Below, one piece after another: positions 63,975 through 64,000 of a DNA stretch of 64,000 bases; position 1 is the stretch's first letter; every line of letters begins with the position of its first letter. The stretch is from Microbacterium yannicii. Lineage in GTDB: Bacteria; Actinomycetota; Actinomycetes; Actinomycetales; Microbacteriaceae. Below the pieces are notes generated by a model, which had not been told where the DNA came from, searched no databases, and was given only the letters and a program-made list of their open reading frames with translations. The translations under genes were made by a program, and so were the position numbers. Location: the NCBI RefSeq assembly GCF_024055635.1, contig NZ_JAMXMB010000009.1:26457-90456 (forward strand), in the 5' to 3' direction.

Positions 63975-64000
63975 TCCACGCCGTCGTCGCGGGCGCCCCC

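Overview
The window is a piece of a high-GC (about 70%) Gram-positive chromosome. Gene content and order point to the Actinomycetota, most likely Microbacteriaceae (Microbacterium or a close relative). Most of it follows the conserved actinobacterial backbone: tsf-rpsB, xerC-dprA-comM-yraN-DUF2469-rnhB-lepB-rplS, trmD, rimM-KH-rpsP, ffh, ftsY, smc, mutM-rnc-rpmF-DUF177-coaD-recG, rsmD, thiL-DUF3515-ddl-gpsA-plsC, murA-leuD-leuC and tRNA-Glu. No rRNA, IS element, prophage or CRISPR array was seen.

Layout. 1-9.4 kb: translation genes (tsf partial, rpsB, rplS), a degenerate LytM-like secreted protein, XerC, a frameshifted dprA, ComM, YraN, DUF2469, RNase HII and signal peptidase I. 9.5-16.6 kb: methionine aminopeptidase, then a glgX-treY-treZ cluster that turns glycogen or maltodextrin into trehalose. 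16.7-28.5 kb: a nitrate assimilation region with nirB-nirD-sumT-hemD (nitrite reductase, siroheme methyltransferase, HemD fused to a winged helix), narK, and one fused nitrate reductase/flavoprotein reductase of 1352 residues. trmD lies alone inside this region. 28.5-41.7 kb: rimM-khpA-rpsP, a YbdK-type carboxylate-amine ligase, ffh, a TetR-VOC fusion, lipB-lipA, a DUF2004-like protein, ftsY, a lipoprotein and smc.

41.8-44.7 kb holds the most unusual cassette, inserted between smc and mutM. It has a strong promoter, a 39-residue peptide gene with a perfect Shine-Dalgarno, an 84-residue arginine-rich small protein, a 14-bp hairpin, and two tandem paralogous double-GNAT acetyltransferases. 44.7-58.9 kb returns to the backbone (DNA repair, RNase III, CoA, RecG, thiamine, peptidoglycan and phospholipid precursors, leucine). 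59.0-64 kb: terC under a yybP-ykoY (manganese) riboswitch, an ECF sigma factor with a DUF4349 membrane partner, two DUF202 membrane proteins, two identical tRNA-Glu(CUC) genes and a metallo-beta-lactamase-fold hydrolase.

How it works together. The nitrate genes form a complete cytoplasmic route: NarK imports nitrate, the fused reductase makes nitrite with NADPH, NirBD reduces nitrite to ammonium, and SumT supplies the siroheme precursor. nirB and narK share an identically spaced promoter motif. The trehalose genes overlap or nearly touch and form one operon. The main oddities are the dprA frameshift, the TetR-VOC fusion, the 101-bp gpsA/ddl overlap, the split rpsP-rimM-trmD-rplS operon and a strongly over-represented 10-mer, GCGGCATCCG.
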